A stretch of 64,000 nt of DNA from Nostocales cyanobacterium LEGE 11386 (GTDB taxonomy: Bacteria > Cyanobacteriota > Cyanobacteriia > Cyanobacteriales > Nostocaceae), in the NCBI GenBank assembly GCA_015207155.1, contig JADEXK010000016.1, forward strand, positions 1 through 64,000, in the 5' to 3' direction. The position numbers and the translations under genes were made by a program. Under the pieces are notes generated by a model, which saw only the letters and a list, made by a program, of their open reading frames with translations, had not been told where the DNA came from and ran no database searches. Positions 56,439 to 64,000 of this stretch are shown piece after piece (the stretch's first letter is position 1; each line of letters starts with the position of its first letter).

Positions 56439-56960
56439 ATGGCGCAAGCAGTAGATTCATCAAAAAATCTTCCCAGCGATCCACGAAATCGGGAAGTTGT
56501 TGCTCCAGCAGGACGCGATCCCCAACAAGGTAACCTAGAAACTCCGGTTAATTCTTCTCCCTTAGTCAAGTGGTTCATTAACAACTTACCCGCATATCGC
56601 CAGGGTCTTAATCCTTCTAGACGGGGGCTAGAAGTAGGCATGGCACACGGTTACTTACTATTTGGCCCCTTCGCCAAATTAGGCCCACTGCGGAATGCTG
56701 ATAATGCTAATTTAGCTGGGTTGCTAGCAGCCATCGGCTTGGTTGTGATTCTCACTGCCTGCCTATCCCTATATGCCAATAGCAATCCTGCTAAAGCACT
56801 TGCTAGTGTTACCGTACCCAATCCACCAGTAGACGCTTTTAACTCCAAAGAAAGCTGGAATAATTTTGCCAGTGCTTTCTTAATTGGTGGTATTGGTGGT
56901 GCAGTAGTCGCTTATTTCTTGACTACCAATTTGGGACTAATTCAAGGTCTAGTAGGTTAA
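56439..56960 (+). CDS. psaL: Photosystem I subunit XI (PsaL)
   Basis: 173 residues. PsaL holds PSI trimers or tetramers together. The recognised chain is SPLVKWFINNLPAYRQGLNP, RGLEVGMAHGYLLFGPF, then two to three membrane helices ending in FLTTNLGLIQGLVG. 254 bp after psaJ, with its own likely promoter. Convergent with gmk. Confidence 0.97.
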   Translation: MAQAVDSSKNLPSDPRNREVVAPAGRDPQQGNLETPVNSSPLVKWFINNLPAYRQGLNPSRRGLEVGMAHGYLLFGPFAKLGPLRNADNANLAGLLAAIGLVVILTACLSLYANSNPAKALASVTVPNPPVDAFNSKESWNNFASAFLIGGIGGAVVAYFLTTNLGLIQGLVG

Positions 56961-56978
56961 TTTAATTTTTGGTTAATT

Positions 56979-57046
56979 GGGCATAGGGCATTGGTAATTG
57001 CTGATTGTTAGTTATTTTTACTATTACCCATGCCCCATGCCCTATG
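56979..57046. repeat. STRR-type hairpin between psaL and gmk
   Basis: CATAGGGCATTGGTAAT and ATTACCCATGCCCCATGCCC pair imperfectly, ending CTATG. 7-nt units GGGCATA/GGGCATT. Probably serves as a bidirectional terminator between convergent genes. Confidence 0.65.
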
Positions 57047-57086
57047 TGTCATTTAGCATTACCAATTTATTTAATCAGAGCCTCAA

Positions 57087-57686
57087 TTATCCGAATAAAG
57101 TTGCTTCGATCGCATTGAGGGCAGTTTCTAAATCGTCATTGACGATTTGAACATCAAATTCATCTGCGGCTTGAATTTCTTCTTGGGCACGGCGAAGACG
57201 ACGAGCGATCGCTTCTTCAGGATCTTGGGCGCGACCACGTATCCGCTTTTCCAATTCATCAAGAGAAGGCGGTAAAATGAAAATGCTGAGAGCGCTAGGG
57301 AAGGAAGAGCGGATTTGCCTTGCCCCTTTTAGCTCAATTTCTAACACCACCAACTTGCCAGATCGAACTTGGTTAAGCACAGCTTCACGGGGGGTGCCGT
57401 AATAGTTACCAGCAAATTCTGCCCACTCTAAGAATTCACCTTGAGCAACTAATTGTTCAAACTTACTGCGACTAATAAAGTAGTAATTTTTGCCGTCGAT
57501 TTCTCCTGGACGGGGAGAACGAGTCGTCACGGATACAGAATAATACAGTTCCGGATGACGTTTTAATAGCGCTTGCATTAAAGTGCCTTTACCAACCCCA
57601 CTAGGGCCAGTTAAAACAATCAGCCTACCTGGAGACGGGCATTCTTTGGTATTAGCACTACTCTGGGTGGGTAAAACTTGCATCAT
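57087..57686 (-). CDS. gmk: Guanylate kinase
   Basis: 199 residues. Converts GMP to GDP. The P-loop is [13 protein letters not shown], the GMP-binding [11 protein letters not shown] and [15 protein letters not shown] stretches are complete, and the lid lies around [16 protein letters not shown]. The ATG at 57686 (MMQVLPTQS) is preferred; TTG extensions upstream are possible. Downstream of remA on the same strand, the conserved cyanobacterial order. Confidence 0.96.
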   Translation of the reverse strand: MMQVLPTQSSANTKECPSPGRLIVLTGPSGVGKGTLMQALLKRHPELYYSVSVTTRSPRPGEIDGKNYYFISRSKFEQLVAQGEFLEWAEFAGNYYGTPREAVLNQVRSGKLVVLEIELKGARQIRSSFPSALSIFILPPSLDELEKRIRGRAQDPEEAIARRLRRAQEEIQAADEFDVQIVNDDLETALNAIEATLFG

Positions 57687-57863
57687 CCGTTTAACCTGTG
57701 AATTAATCAATAGACATTATTTATTTAGCCGTTAGCTTTATTTTCGTTATCAGAGAAACCTTTGACGAACGAATTTGTAGCACTGGTGACAGAAAACTTG
57801 TCTAATTCACATGGTACTGCCGATGTGGTGCAAATAGGGTATGGTTATTGACCTATACCTATA

Positions 57864-58133
57864 TTAATTATCTGCAACATGATGATGATCACGGGAAATC
57901 ACGAAGCGATTTGCAACCGTTTCTGGTTGAATCGCTGAAAGAATTACGTGGCTGGAATCAGTGATAATTACAGCCCTAGTCCGACGACCGTAAGTTGCAT
58001 CAACTAGCTGACCTCTGTCCCGTGCATCGGTAATAATCCGTTTAATCGGGGCAGACTCTGGACTAACAATGGCAACTACTCGGTTGGCAGACACGATGTT
58101 GCCGAAACCGATGTTGATTAATTGTATTTCCAT
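57864..58133 (-). CDS. remA: RemA-like (DUF370) DNA-binding protein
   Basis: 89 residues. Starts [20 protein letters not shown], then [19 protein letters not shown] and [20 protein letters not shown], the full DUF370 signature. RemA regulates biofilm matrix genes in Bacillus; in cyanobacteria it is found with gmk. The ATG at 58133 is used; an upstream extension adds an unlikely leader. 177 bp before gmk. Confidence 0.93.
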   Translation of the reverse strand: MEIQLINIGFGNIVSANRVVAIVSPESAPIKRIITDARDRGQLVDATYGRRTRAVIITDSSHVILSAIQPETVANRFVISRDHHHVADN

Positions 58134-58557
58134 AAAAAAACTAACACCAAATATGGTGTGACGAGAAGCGGTAAAGGTATTTATTCCCATGTTATCCCCA
58201 AAAAATTGGAGTTACAACGCTTCACGTCTAGCCTGCCTTTGTTTTTAATTAGCAAATGCTTTCTTTAGCTGTTTATTGGCTAAATCTACTTAAAATCTTC
58301 CCAAAGACACATGTCAAACCATACAAATACAATCTAATTAAAGGACAAGCAATTCATCCCCTTGTTATCAGTAACTAATATTTTCATAAGTGATTACTTC
58401 TGCTGGTTGATTATGCGACTCATCCCAGAGGCGGCGAAGATGGTTATGTTTTAGAGACTATTCTAATCTCTTACTCTCTGCGCCTTTGCGCCTCTGCGTG
58501 AGGTAAATTCATCCCATTAATCAGCAACGCCTTCTGATTCGGTGATCAAGTATTGAA
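58134..58557. other. 424-bp spacer with an interspersed repeat
   Basis: Near 58470-58500 lies TCTCTGCGCCTTTGCGCCTC, akin to the repeat in sufD and at 21172. No gene. Confidence 0.6.
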
Positions 58558-60879
58558 TTATTTAGCGGTATTCTTCAATTCTTGCCATCTTTGTCGCAGT
58601 CGATTCAAGTTAGGTGTATGACCACCATAACGCCAGCCCACATAAGCTTGACAAATTTCATCTATTACTTGAGCCGTTGTTGGGGCATGATGCTGGTGTG
58701 ATACTTTGGCATACTCTAGAGGTGTTTGGGCTGGATGTTTACTCAGACCTTTGACTGCTGCCCATTCCAGCATTTGCTGATACAGACTTTCCATCGGGGG
58801 CAATTTTTTCAACCAACGCCGCTTCAGCCATTCTTGCCACTGTCCCCAACCTAGCCAACCCAAAAAGGCTGTTGTTGTCGCCAAGATTATGCCAGTCAAT
58901 ACACCCAACCAACCTTGAGAAAATAAAGCTAAAAACCAAGCGATCGCTCTGGTTAACCAGCTAAATATGATCCCAAATAGATTATTTAGCAAACCTGTGA
59001 CTGGCGAAGGTAACCACCCAGCTACCCATTGCCAAAACTGCCGGAGAACACTAAAACTTTGAATATCCTCAATGGACGGGGGAATCAAAGGATGATTGGG
59101 AATCGGGTCAAAAGCAAACCAGCCATATCTAGGGAAATACACTTCTGTCATCGCATAAGCATCTGTGTTGCGAACAACGTACATCCCTGTAAATGGATTA
59201 AACTGTCCTGCACTAAAACCAGCTACCAACCGCGCGGGGATGCCAATGGAACGCAGCATCACTGTCAGAACTGTTGAGAAGTGGTCTGGATAGCCGCCTT
59301 TATGCTTGAACAAAAAAGCTTCTACCAAGTCTTCTTCTTCACTCAAGTAAGGCAGTCCTAAAGGATTTTCGGGAATAGAGTAGTTTTGCTTGAGGTACTG
59401 AGCCAGATATAACGCTTGTTCGTAGGGTGAATCTAAGGTTTTAGCAGACTGTGCTATCCGTTCTTGATTGTAGTTAGCGAGGATTTCTTGAGTGCGTTGC
59501 CGGACTTTTTCGCTAATTTCTGGAGGAACTTGTAAATAATAATTTTGAATATTGGGTGGATACTTAGTTGCCGCTTGTCCTAACAAAGTGCGATCGCGGT
59601 ACGGTACTTCCGAAACGACGGTATAGGTCAGACCTTCTGATAATCCCACAGGCGATCGCAAACCATTTTCCCGGTCAACAGCAATGATTGGTGTGGGATA
59701 ATAAATTTCTTTAGGATGAGACAAAGCGGGAATCAGGTTAGGCAAATCCGACACCACTGTGTACGTTTGGACAATTTCTCTAGTGCGACCAGTAAAGATA
59801 GGTAACAACAGACGAATTTGATAAGACCAAGGCGATCGCCTGTGGGTGGTAACTTCCTCGTTGCGCGAAATCTCCCATCCTTTGCCGGTGTAGCGGTCAA
59901 ATGCTAGCACTCGCCAAAAACCCTCAATCTGCGATCGCACCCGCATGACTACTTTGGGTGTCATCTCTCCTCGCAGGTTTTGGTTAATTTGGCTATTAAA
60001 ACCGTAATAAAAGTTATTATCTAAACTGCCTGGTTGACCTGTTTGGCTTTGTCTATCACCATTACCGTCACCATTACCTTGATGATTCGCCTTGCCTTCG
60101 CGCACATAACCAGGATTCACAATACTACGACCTGTAAAATTATCCTGGACATTAATTGGGGCACTTACAGGAAAATTCCGCAGCTGATAGCCAGGGAAGC
60201 GCGGTAAAACTGCAAAAATTGTCAGTCCTAGCCCGACAATTACAGTAAATAGTAATAAATAAGAAGATAAGCTGGAAGATAATTTAATTTTTTTTGACTT
60301 TTGATTTTTGACTGTTGACTTATTTAGACCGAGTTGTGAGCGGTAGTTTAGTGCTAAAGTCGGCAAGGCGATCGCTAAAAATAATAGCAGCACTGGCGCA
60401 AAAGCTAGAGTTTGGCTGAGTGTTGCTGCTACACCCAATAAAATCAATCCGATAACTATGGAATAGCCCAAGTCTTTACGCCGGGGCATATCAAAGCTAT
60501 GCAGTATTTGCAGTTGAATTAATAACTCTGCTAACGCTAACCGCGTATCATTCAATTCACCCAGCAATCGCCCAAAGAAAGCACCCAGTGCTATTAACAT
60601 TCCCACAGCGATGCAAAACTTCACTGGAACATTGGGACTGCGGCGATGATAGTAACTCCAACCCACACCAACTATACTCAACGGCACCGCCCACAGACTA
60701 AATCCAGTCGCGGCAGCAATATCAGTTGCGACAACTCCCACGATGACTAACGCTAGTACTAGTACCCTTAAGGAAATTCCATCTTCCACTTCCATCGATG
60801 GCGATCTTTGGACATTTTGTCGCCAGTAACGGCCTACAGATAGAAGCCAAAACTGATTGATCCTGGATAAGTTAAACAT
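58558..60879 (-). CDS. Transglutaminase-like (TgpA/DUF3488) membrane protein lacking Cys and His
   Basis: 773 residues. About six membrane segments in the first 230 residues, a large soluble domain, a transglutaminase-like core (about 500-600), and a second membrane region then a DUF4129-like tail. The core keeps the fold motif MLRSIGIPARLVAGF, but the catalytic Cys is Pro (HKGGYPDHFSTVL, about residue 525), and the His is Tyr (VRNTDAYAMTEVYFP, about 573); Asp survives in FAFDPIPNHP. So it is probably a non-catalytic relative. I start it at the ATG at 60879; a longer frame by five codons exists. Alone. Confidence 0.88.
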   Translation of the reverse strand: MFNLSRINQFWLLSVGRYWRQNVQRSPSMEVEDGISLRVLVLALVIVGVVATDIAAATGFSLWAVPLSIVGVGWSYYHRRSPNVPVKFCIAVGMLIALGAFFGRLLGELNDTRLALAELLIQLQILHSFDMPRRKDLGYSIVIGLILLGVAATLSQTLAFAPVLLLFLAIALPTLALNYRSQLGLNKSTVKNQKSKKIKLSSSLSSYLLLFTVIVGLGLTIFAVLPRFPGYQLRNFPVSAPINVQDNFTGRSIVNPGYVREGKANHQGNGDGNGDRQSQTGQPGSLDNNFYYGFNSQINQNLRGEMTPKVVMRVRSQIEGFWRVLAFDRYTGKGWEISRNEEVTTHRRSPWSYQIRLLLPIFTGRTREIVQTYTVVSDLPNLIPALSHPKEIYYPTPIIAVDRENGLRSPVGLSEGLTYTVVSEVPYRDRTLLGQAATKYPPNIQNYYLQVPPEISEKVRQRTQEILANYNQERIAQSAKTLDSPYEQALYLAQYLKQNYSIPENPLGLPYLSEEEDLVEAFLFKHKGGYPDHFSTVLTVMLRSIGIPARLVAGFSAGQFNPFTGMYVVRNTDAYAMTEVYFPRYGWFAFDPIPNHPLIPPSIEDIQSFSVLRQFWQWVAGWLPSPVTGLLNNLFGIIFSWLTRAIAWFLALFSQGWLGVLTGIILATTTAFLGWLGWGQWQEWLKRRWLKKLPPMESLYQQMLEWAAVKGLSKHPAQTPLEYAKVSHQHHAPTTAQVIDEICQAYVGWRYGGHTPNLNRLRQRWQELKNTAK

Positions 60880-60995
60880 TAAGACTGTCAGCAAAGGGAT
60901 GTTGTAGATGCCATAAACACAATGTTAAGGATGTAAACTGACTACCTTGCGCGCTCATTGACATTTTTCACGCGAATTCCTCTCAAGAAAACAGG

Positions 60996-61023
60996 AACTC
61001 CCCGAAGGTAGCCTTTGGGAGTT
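60996..61023. terminator. Terminator-like hairpin
   Basis: AACTCCCCGAAGG, loop TAG, CCTTTGGGAGTT: 12 pairs including one wobble, followed on the plus strand by TTTTAGC. On the minus strand it lies about 170 bp after patU and could end its message. Confidence 0.5.
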
Positions 61024-61062
61024 TTAGCATCTTATACATGTGTCATTTTTACTGCGGTTAAC

Positions 61063-61122
61063 GTAGAAGCCCTAATGACCGCTTGTTAAAAAGTAGAAGC
61101 CCTAATGACCTGTTGCTAAAAA
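61063..61122. repeat. Two 30-bp tandem repeats
   Basis: GTAGAAGCCCTAATGACC is followed by GCTTGTTAAAAA, then the same 18 bases and TGTTGCTAAAAA. Two units only (61063-61092, 61093-61122), just after patU. Confidence 0.85.
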
Positions 61123-61191
61123 CGGATAAGGTTCAAAGCTACGATAATCATTTGGTCTATCGGTGGATTAACCTCAAATTGGTCATTGCAG

Positions 61192-62172
61192 CTATATCGT
61201 GGGACTAATCACAAACAACAACGGCTGTTCGTCTAGCTCTGGAAACTCCACTTCCAGAGTATAAGTCGGGTTAACTTGATTGCAGTATAACTCAACACTC
61301 AAATCTCCCGGACTTGAAGACTTTGCCACTGCTTGATTGCCATTGCCTTGCAGTTTCAAAATGCCTTGAGCGGGTAACTCACTCTGAACACGCAAATGTG
61401 TCATCTGACCCTGAGACTGATATTCTACCCTCAGCGTCAGCGTCCCTGAGCTAGTTAACCATTGTCTTTCTACCACTGGATTAGTTGATGACACTGGTAA
61501 ATTCAAATTATCTAGCAGTTGTTTCGCTGCCAGTAGTGACAATGCCATCTGTTGACGCGGTTGTAAATCTGAGTAATCGCTCTGAATCTGAGGCATTGCA
61601 TTCAGAGTATCCACAGATCTATAGGTGCTTCTCAACACCAATCCTGCTAAATCATTGATGGTCTGGGAATCGTTGGGAAAAAAGCCTTCCACCACCTGAA
61701 CTAATTTTGCCCCTAGAGGTAGTGAAGATGTGATCAACCCTTGACATTTTTCCAATAATTCTTGGAAAACTTTCTCTGGTAGGGGAATGGGCAGATTCAG
61801 CTTTGACTGCTGTGCCATCCATCCCCAACTGGGAGTTAAGGCTAGCGATCGCTCTTCCACACAATCTGGGTACTCTACTAATTGTGTCTCCCAAGGAAAG
61901 AGAGGAGGGTGGTTTTCGACTTGGATTTGTAACCGACGCTTGAGGACGGCTTGAAAACGTTCTTGCACAGTAGGAATTTCTCCCAATTGAAAGGTTTGGG
62001 GTATTCCTCCCAATTCTGGCTCGCCGCCTGTAAAGGCGGCTACTTCCTTGAGAGGGTGATTTTCCCCTTTGATGTCCTCACACTCTACCAATTTAGTCTC
62101 GTTGGTGTTAGCTTTATGTGCCAACAACCAATCGAGTAAATCGTGTTGTAAGGATTCTGAGTCACTATTCAT
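61192..62172 (-). CDS. patU: PatU-like heterocyst patterning protein
   Basis: 326 residues. I recognise it mainly by context: it follows hetZ on the same strand, with the first 8 bp overlapping the hetZ 3' end. In Anabaena 7120 the hetZ neighbour is split into patU5 and patU3; here one uninterrupted gene covers the span, as in Nostoc punctiforme. The sequence is acidic and Gln/Leu-rich, with LSLLAAKQLLDNLNLPV in the middle and a beta-rich C-terminus. No enzymatic motif. Function: control of heterocyst spacing. Confidence 0.72.
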   Translation of the reverse strand: MNSDSESLQHDLLDWLLAHKANTNETKLVECEDIKGENHPLKEVAAFTGGEPELGGIPQTFQLGEIPTVQERFQAVLKRRLQIQVENHPPLFPWETQLVEYPDCVEERSLALTPSWGWMAQQSKLNLPIPLPEKVFQELLEKCQGLITSSLPLGAKLVQVVEGFFPNDSQTINDLAGLVLRSTYRSVDTLNAMPQIQSDYSDLQPRQQMALSLLAAKQLLDNLNLPVSSTNPVVERQWLTSSGTLTLRVEYQSQGQMTHLRVQSELPAQGILKLQGNGNQAVAKSSSPGDLSVELYCNQVNPTYTLEVEFPELDEQPLLFVISPTI

Positions 62173-63385
62173 GAGTAGATGCACCTGATCCGGACACTAA
62201 GGAGTTACGAATTTCCCATGCTTGTTCCAGAATCTTAAACCAGCGTTTTTGTAGTTGTGCTGTGGACAACCCTAAGGTTTTGGCAATTTTTTCATCTGGT
62301 TGTCCCTGTTGTTTCAATTCCAGTAACGACCGTTGTTGATCATCTAACTGAGCTGTATAATCTTGCCATTGCTGGGGAGTTAAACCTAAATTAGTATGCA
62401 GTGAGGCTTCCAACCACTCATGAACTAATTCCCAACGGTGTAATAAGGCAAACCGAATTAGATGATATTTAAAGCGTTGCTGTAAGTAGTCTCTCTGCCG
62501 GGGAGTTAAACCCAAAATCGACTCAATTTCCTGTGTTGATAAATCCTGGAGGCGGAGGGAAAAATAATCTGCACAGTCAGATTGTTGCCGTTGTTCCAGG
62601 TAATCCATTAGTTCCGTAATCACAACAGAACGGAGAGTATCTTCTTCAGGTTCTGGTTCTGGTTGCATTGCCATTGCTGAACGCAACTGCTGTACTGCTG
62701 GTTCTTCCCAAGAACCATCAGCCTCATTAGAGCTACCTTCTGCGGCTTGTTCTATATCTACGCTGGTTTCCTGGGGTTGCTGTTGCGAAAAAGTTTGTGC
62801 CCGCAGGATAATTAGCTGTTGCTGACGTCCTGGTAAGGGTATACGCCGCTTGCCATAGCGTTCAGTGAATGCCATATACTCTGCTAATTCCAACAGAGTT
62901 TGGGGACGATAGGTGGGTCCCATTTGGTTTTCTCGTCGGAAAGCATTTAAAGCCTCCAGATAAAAACCCTGGAGAAAATCTTCAATAATGGTCAGCCGTC
63001 CTTGATAGCTCAACTGCCTTTGAGGAGGATTAATGTAGCGATAAATAATTGCACTGAGAGTACTGTGTAACTCTACCCTACCCCGGCTGGAACCTAACTG
63101 ATAGTACCGAAGACACTGTTGTAGCCGATGTCTGGCTAGGGACATAGCCGAGCTTTCCACAGCACCGGAAGCTTGAATTCGTTTACTTTCGTTGCAAATC
63201 CGGTATACTTCGGTGGTAATTCGTCTTGCTACATCATGGCAATTCTGTTTTGCAGCTTTGGTTGACTCCTGAAGCTCCTGGCATAGGAGTTGAAATGTCC
63301 CCTCCACGCCGATAGAATTTTCTCCCTGAACTGTTGGGGTGGGAACTGTTGTGTTTGGAATTGTTGCGGTTGCGGCTGAATTCAT
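62165..63385 (-). CDS. hetZ: HetZ, heterocyst differentiation protein
   Basis: 406 residues, near the expected 400. The N-terminal half carries SSAMSLARHRLQQCLRYYQL, GRVELHSTLSAIIYRYINPP and RPQTLLELAEYMAFTERYGK; the C-terminal half has a sigma-like helix-turn-helix (QEIESILGLTPRQRDYLQQR) and DEKIAKTLGLSTAQLQKRWF. HetZ acts with HetR early in heterocyst differentiation and probably binds DNA. The ATG at 63385 is chosen, five codons inside a longer TTG frame. The hetZ-patU overlap implies coupled translation. I see no certain HetR operator in the 203-bp leader. Confidence 0.88.
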   Translation of the reverse strand: MNSAATATIPNTTVPTPTVQGENSIGVEGTFQLLCQELQESTKAAKQNCHDVARRITTEVYRICNESKRIQASGAVESSAMSLARHRLQQCLRYYQLGSSRGRVELHSTLSAIIYRYINPPQRQLSYQGRLTIIEDFLQGFYLEALNAFRRENQMGPTYRPQTLLELAEYMAFTERYGKRRIPLPGRQQQLIILRAQTFSQQQPQETSVDIEQAAEGSSNEADGSWEEPAVQQLRSAMAMQPEPEPEEDTLRSVVITELMDYLEQRQQSDCADYFSLRLQDLSTQEIESILGLTPRQRDYLQQRFKYHLIRFALLHRWELVHEWLEASLHTNLGLTPQQWQDYTAQLDDQQRSLLELKQQGQPDEKIAKTLGLSTAQLQKRWFKILEQAWEIRNSLVSGSGASTHE

Positions 63386-63588
63386 AGTCTCGGTTTTCAA
63401 AAGACCCTAAAATACTTAAATACAACCTGTACGACCGTGGGTATTGGCTTTTGGGATTTGCGTATAAGCTAAACGCAGGACAATCCAGCATTTAGGATGT
63501 GACTACTTTTATTGTTCCCAACTTTGATGGGATTGTTCACACTTGATAGATGTTTTTGCCATTACCCAGGAGCCGTTGACAAGTCATT

Positions 63589-64000
63589 ATGGATTTAAAA
63601 ACACAAATTCAATTGCTGATTGATCATGCACCCCGCGATGGCATAACACCACATCTTGTTTCAGCAATTGCTCCTGCTTTGATCGCGATCGCTAAGAAAT
63701 TACGCCATTCCCAATACTATATTCTCCAAAATTCGGAGGAGAGTTGGGTTTTAACTACATTGAGCAATCGGGCAAATCCAGGACTGGAAAAGCGTGTCAT
63801 CTACGCTTTTCCTACCATACAGGATGTCTCCCTAATTTCACCTGCTGGGCTTGACCCTCAAATGCTAGCTAAAATTGTTCCTGTTACCCATATTTTGTTC
63901 CAATTGGTGGCATTAGAACCCGTAGATAGTATCGTTTTTTTGGAGACGCCGGGTCAGACCACTCATACCTTTGAAGTGCAGCGATCGCAATTGCAAAATC
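63589..64000 (+). CDS. Conserved hypothetical protein, cut by window edge
   Basis: Open from the ATG at 63589 to the end of the window (137 codons). Starts MDLKTQIQLLIDHAPRDGIT and continues AIAPALIAIAKKLRHSQYYI, later KIVPVTHILFQLVALEP. No known family; soluble, no signal peptide. Divergent from hetZ with a 203-bp shared upstream region. Confidence 0.7.
   Translation, partial: MDLKTQIQLLIDHAPRDGITPHLVSAIAPALIAIAKKLRHSQYYILQNSEESWVLTTLSNRANPGLEKRVIYAFPTIQDVSLISPAGLDPQMLAKIVPVTHILFQLVALEPVDSIVFLETPGQTTHTFEVQRSQLQN

Larger units (their letters stand above)
60880..61191. other. 312-bp spacer with a terminator and a tandem repeat
   Basis: Contains the hairpin at 60996-61023 and the 30-bp tandem repeat at 61063-61122. 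No gene. Confidence 0.6.

Noticed and set aside
61063..61122. CRISPR array
   Set aside because: Two adjacent units without unique spacers; it is a simple tandem duplication.

Overview
The window comes from the chromosome of a filamentous, heterocyst-forming cyanobacterium of the Nostocales. The evidence is the many GCGATCGC (HIP1) palindromes, the photosystem I genes psaF-psaJ-psaL, a stand-alone allophycocyanin alpha paralogue, iron-uptake porin and Tic22 genes, the sufR/sufBCDS arrangement, short tandemly repeated repetitive (STRR) sequences, and a hetZ-patU pair at the right end. The apcA2-like gene recalls Calothrix/Fremyella-type strains, but genus cannot be fixed from this sequence.

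Layout. 0-8 kb is accessory: an IS-like transposase start, a sensor kinase without an obvious start codon, a NADAR protein, a methyltransferase, a TPR protein, an AhpD-like gene divergent from its TetR regulator with two operator-like palindromes, then a Uma2 protein and a PD-(D/E)XK-like protein. 8-14 kb is the Fe-S assembly operon sufB-C-D-S (minus strand), divergent from its repressor sufR with two CAAC-N6-GTTG operators. 14-15.7 kb holds toxin-antitoxin debris (DUF433 with a nonsense-interrupted DUF5615 gene, and a HigB-like remnant) and tRNA-Phe. 15.8-21 kb is zinc handling: znuA, znuC and znuB, an SmtB-like sensor sitting between znuC and znuB, and a porin. 21-36 kb mixes rqcH, two glycosyltransferases, a radical SAM enzyme, apcA2, a broken hli gene and an RRM protein with long AT-rich or repeat-filled spacers. 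35.5-60.9 kb is mostly housekeeping: an M48-like protein, prfC, hemB, pdhB, secDF, tsaC, prmC, tic22, tRNA-Pro, two GNAT enzymes, tsaD, psaFJ, psaL, remA-gmk and a transglutaminase-like membrane protein. 61-64 kb is patU and hetZ (heterocyst patterning), divergent from a gene that runs off the window.

The most unusual content is not a new operon but the activity of small repeats and the number of disabled proteins. A 199-bp MITE-like element at 21.1-21.4 kb is split by a second 155-bp element with a 10-bp target duplication, and an uninterrupted 199-bp copy lies at 31.9-32.1 kb. An interspersed repeat is translated in frame inside sufD. The 3' ends and stop codons of rqcH, prmC and tsaD lie inside STRR sequence. 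Three membrane proteins look like pseudoenzymes: an M48 protein lacking HEXXH, a transglutaminase-like protein lacking Cys and His, and a kinase with a degenerate ATPase domain. Two small genes (hli and the DUF5615 toxin) carry a single in-frame TAA. No CRISPR array, rRNA operon or complete IS element was seen, and I found no convincing undescribed multi-gene system.
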